Shown piece after piece: positions 61,717-64,000 of a stretch of 64,000 nucleotides of DNA (position 1 is the first letter of the stretch; each line of letters begins with the position of its first letter). The translations under genes and the position numbers were made by a program. Origin of the DNA: Salipaludibacillus agaradhaerens (GTDB lineage: Bacteria; Bacillota; Bacilli; Bacillales; Salisediminibacteriaceae). The stretch lies in the NCBI RefSeq assembly GCF_002019735.1, contig NZ_KV917378.1, positions 1,948,869 to 2,012,868 of the forward strand. Direction: 5' to 3'. The notes under the pieces are model-generated. The model did no database searches and was not told the DNA's origin. It worked only from the letters and a program-made list of their open reading frames with translations.

Positions 61717-62513
61717 CCTTCTTTCTCCTTATCCAAACCAGACGGAAGTCCTTTGCTTAAAATAGGGGCTGCTTTGATTAATTGTTTTGTGTACTCATGT
61801 TGGGGATGATCAAGAATCCGATGTTTTCCTCCTGATTCAACGATTTTCCCTTCCTTCATGATTGCTAGACGGTTAGCATAGCGTCTAACATGTCGCCAAT
61901 CATGGGTAATAAATAAAATCGAACAGCCTGTTTCTTTTTGCCGCTTGGCTAGCATTTGCAAGACGCGATGCCCCGAGACGCTGTCAAGGGCTGTTGTGAT
62001 TTCGTCGGCAATGACGAGTTCGGGTGATAACAGAAGTGCCAGCGCAATAGCCACTCTTTGAAGTTGTCCACCACTGAGTTGAAAAGGATACCGATCATAC
62101 AAAATCTCATCTAATCCAACGGCATCAAGAGCCTCTATAGCCTGGGCATATCGCCCCTTTTTAGAAGTAAAACCATGAACGTGTAAATATTCATCAAAAT
62201 GCTGACCAATTTTTCGAAAAGGGGTAAACGATCCTTGATAGTCTTGAAAAATATACGAGATTTTTTTCCCCCGCACACGTCGTATCTCCTTAGCGGATAA
62301 TGTAAATAGATTTTGTTGTTTGAAAAAAGCGCTCCCCTCCACGTGTAAATGTGAAGGAAGCATTTGGCCAATGCTTTGGGAAAGAAGGCTTTTTCCGCTT
62401 CCGCTTTGTCCGACTAAGGCATACCAATCTCCTTCTCGAATAGACACGGATGCTTGATCAACGATCGTTTTATTGTGACTGCGAATCGTCACGTCATTAA
62501 GGGATAGAATCAT
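61713..62513 (-). CDS. Nickel/oligopeptide-type ABC transporter ATPase (first ATPase, NikD/DppD-like)
   Basis: A 266-residue ATPase: Walker A GQSGSGKSLLSQSIG, Q-loop IFQDYQGSFTPF, signature LSGGQLQRVAIALAL, Walker B ELVIADEITTALD and LFITHDWRHVRRY. DYQGSFTP is shared by NikD-type proteins. It overlaps the permease gene by four bases. Confidence 0.92.
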   Translation of the reverse strand: MILSLNDVTIRSHNKTIVDQASVSIREGDWYALVGQSGSGKSLLSQSIGQMLPSHLHVEGSAFFKQQNLFTLSAKEIRRVRGKKISYIFQDYQGSFTPFRKIGQHFDEYLHVHGFTSKKGRYAQAIEALDAVGLDEILYDRYPFQLSGGQLQRVAIALALLLSPELVIADEITTALDSVSGHRVLQMLAKRQKETGCSILFITHDWRHVRRYANRLAIMKEGKIVESGGKHRILDHPQHEYTKQLIKAAPILSKGLPSGLDKEKEG

Positions 62514-63358
62514 GATCGCACCTCTTTCTTCACATCAAAGCGATCTCTCAAATAATCTCCTATCATATTCGTCAAAAGGACAATAAAAACAATGGCAAGC
62601 CCCGGGTAAACCATCAATTGAGGCATTGACTCAAAATAAGGGCGTGAATCATTTAACATTGCTCCCCATTCAGGCATCGGAGGTTGGGCTCCTAGCCCGA
62701 TATATGAAAAGGCAGAGATCAGAAGAATAATTTTTCCTAAATCAAGACTTGCCATAACCAATACATGCCCAATAATATGAGGGAATAGATGCTTTGTCAT
62801 CATTTTTCTTGGTGATAAGCCATTAATGCGAGCAACTAATATGTACTCTTTTTGTACTTCTACTAATACCGTACTCCTGACTAATCGTGCGTAATTAACC
62901 CATTTTACGAGAATAATAGCGAGAATTAAATTGCTTATACTAGGACCTAGTAAACCGACTAATACAATTGCAACGATCGTTTCAGGAAATGCTAAAAAAC
63001 CATCTGCTATTCTCATAAACACTCGGTCGATGATACCGCGTTTATAACCGGCAAAAATACCGACAGGCACCCCGATTACAACAGCTGCAAATAAGGCCAA
63101 GAAACTGTAACCGATCGTTTGTTGACCCCCAAGTAAAAGCCTTGTTAACACGTCCCTCCCTAAATGGTCTGTACCGAGCGGGTGCAGTATACTGATACTT
63201 TCAAGCCTACCACTTAAATTCGTTAGATAGGGGTCATGTTTCAAAAACAAAAACGTATATATCACAATAATAACGATGAATACAAGAAAGGCAATCGCGA
63301 TACCTAGTTGTATCTTTTGTTTTCTTTTTTTTGGCAAACGTACAGTGAACCTCTTCAT
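62510..63358 (-). CDS. Nickel/oligopeptide-type ABC permease (NikC/DppC-like)
   Basis: A 282-residue membrane protein with six helices. The N-terminal family stretch HPLGTDHLGRDVLTRLL is present, and the cytoplasmic EAA loop reads ARINGLSPRKMMTKHLFP. It forms the channel with the upstream NikB-like permease. The ligand could be nickel, a metal-metallophore complex or peptide; the binding protein gene is outside the window. Confidence 0.92.
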   Translation of the reverse strand: MKRFTVRLPKKRKQKIQLGIAIAFLVFIVIIVIYTFLFLKHDPYLTNLSGRLESISILHPLGTDHLGRDVLTRLLLGGQQTIGYSFLALFAAVVIGVPVGIFAGYKRGIIDRVFMRIADGFLAFPETIVAIVLVGLLGPSISNLILAIILVKWVNYARLVRSTVLVEVQKEYILVARINGLSPRKMMTKHLFPHIIGHVLVMASLDLGKIILLISAFSYIGLGAQPPMPEWGAMLNDSRPYFESMPQLMVYPGLAIVFIVLLTNMIGDYLRDRFDVKKEVRS

Positions 63359-64000
63359 CGGCTTGTCTCTCTTTCTTTCAGTTTTAGCTCTGGGTTTAAA
63401 TAGCGATATGACAAATCAACACACGTATTGACGATAAAAACAATGATAGCCATCACTAATATATAGCCTTGAATAAGAGGATAATCACGTTGGCGAATGG
63501 CATCAACGACCATTTTACCGATCCCTGGATAGGCGAATAACACTTCTATGACGACAATGCCTCCAATCAAGCTCCCAATACTCACGCCAAAAACGGTAAT
63601 TACAGGGGGCAAACTGTGACGGAATGCATGAGTGAAAAAGATACGAGACTCTGATAACCCTCTTGCTCTCCCAGCTCGGATAAACTCCTGGTTAAGTGAC
63701 TCCAGTAAACTAGACCGAAGTAAGCGAACATACACACTAGAAATAGCTAAACCGAGTGTTACTGAAGGCAAAATTACCGTATCTAGCCCACCTTTGCCCA
63801 TACTGGGAAGCCAATTAACCCGAACACTAAATAAATCAATTAAAATAAGACCTAACCAAAAGCTTGGTACAGCTGCCCCAATAATGGAAAGTGTCCGACT
63901 AATCTGATCGATCCAACTGTTCCGATAAAGGGCAGACAACGAACCAAGCGGAATAGCTATTACTAACATAACGATCAAAGCGCCTAACGTTAATTCAAGC
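63355..64000 (-). CDS. Nickel/oligopeptide-type ABC permease (NikB/DppB-like), 5' end outside window
   Basis: About 215 codons of a permease that continues past the window edge (full length about 310). The frame stays open upstream of the first possible start, so the N-terminal third is missing. The EAA loop is RARGLSESRIFFTHAFR, and FGVSIGSLIGGIVVIEVLFA follows. It is translationally coupled to the NikC-like gene by a four-base overlap. Confidence 0.9.
   Translation of the reverse strand, partial: LELTLGALIVMLVIAIPLGSLSALYRNSWIDQISRTLSIIGAAVPSFWLGLILIDLFSVRVNWLPSMGKGGLDTVILPSVTLGLAISSVYVRLLRSSLLESLNQEFIRAGRARGLSESRIFFTHAFRHSLPPVITVFGVSIGSLIGGIVVIEVLFAYPGIGKMVVDAIRQRDYPLIQGYILVMAIIVFIVNTCVDLSYRYLNPELKLKERETSR

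Noticed and set aside
1-64000. CRISPR arrays, tRNA or rRNA genes, prophage
   Set aside because: No regularly spaced short repeats, no cloverleaf-like sequences and no phage structural genes were recognised. The dispersed repeats are not arrayed.

Overview
The window looks like a chromosomal segment of an endospore-forming, low-GC Gram-positive of the Bacillaceae. The evidence is strong AGGAGG-type ribosome sites with frequent TTG and GTG starts, rho-independent hairpins, two YheC/YheD spore-coat-associated ATP-grasp proteins, an AprX-type subtilase, a PlcR/PapR-like regulator-peptide pair and an LXG effector operon. The very acidic exported proteins hint at a salt- or alkali-tolerant species, which is inference. 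No tRNA, rRNA, CRISPR array or intact transposase was seen.

Layout. 1-5.7 kb: a GH42 beta-galactosidase (3' end outside the window) divergent from an AraC regulator, then a chemoreceptor and a xylose-binding-type lipoprotein. 6-12.8 kb: aroD and aroK, a secreted alkaline phosphatase with a Pho-box-like array, a short-chain dehydrogenase, a frameshifted secreted protein and a GNAT. 13-14.9 kb: a MATE exporter and a decayed ABC ATPase.

14.9-27 kb: the highlight. It reads as a complete fosfomycin biosynthesis locus of the pseudomonad type. It encodes a 2-phosphonomethylmalate synthase-like enzyme, a helical metalloenzyme candidate for the oxidative decarboxylation step, HppE epoxidase, a FomA-like fosfomycin kinase, a thymidylate-kinase-like protein, a 2-oxopropylphosphonate reductase-like dehydrogenase, PEP mutase, a degenerate GGDEF protein with a possible ribbon-helix-helix tail, and an MFS exporter. 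Beside it lie a PlcR-like TPR regulator and, in a second operon, a PapR-like 43-residue pre-peptide ending ASDLPHVH. That operon also holds a 17-codon basic peptide, a GNAT, a nucleotidyltransferase and an extra methionine aminopeptidase. The simplest reading is a quorum-controlled phosphonate antibiotic locus, possibly with a second peptide-derived product.

27-38.5 kb: oleate hydratase with a TetR regulator, a type VII LXG effector operon (M16-like protein without the zinc motif, small alpha-helical partner, LXG protein, two related membrane proteins as candidate immunity factors, coiled-coil and SLAP-like proteins), a CoA-transferase pair and a soluble YfmS-like chemoreceptor. 38.9-54.8 kb: an ATP-grasp/M20 pair, small membrane proteins, AprX, LysR with an NmrA-type reductase, the YheC/D region with a Cys-rich small protein, a GntR-ABC operon, a Fur-boxed siderophore-binding lipoprotein and a HisK-type phosphatase. 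54.8-64 kb: an ascorbate-type PTS operon with transketolase, and a Nik/Opp-type ABC transporter running off the end.

A composite, hairpin-forming intergenic repeat family occurs ten times across the window. The calls rest on reading motifs by eye; no database search was possible.
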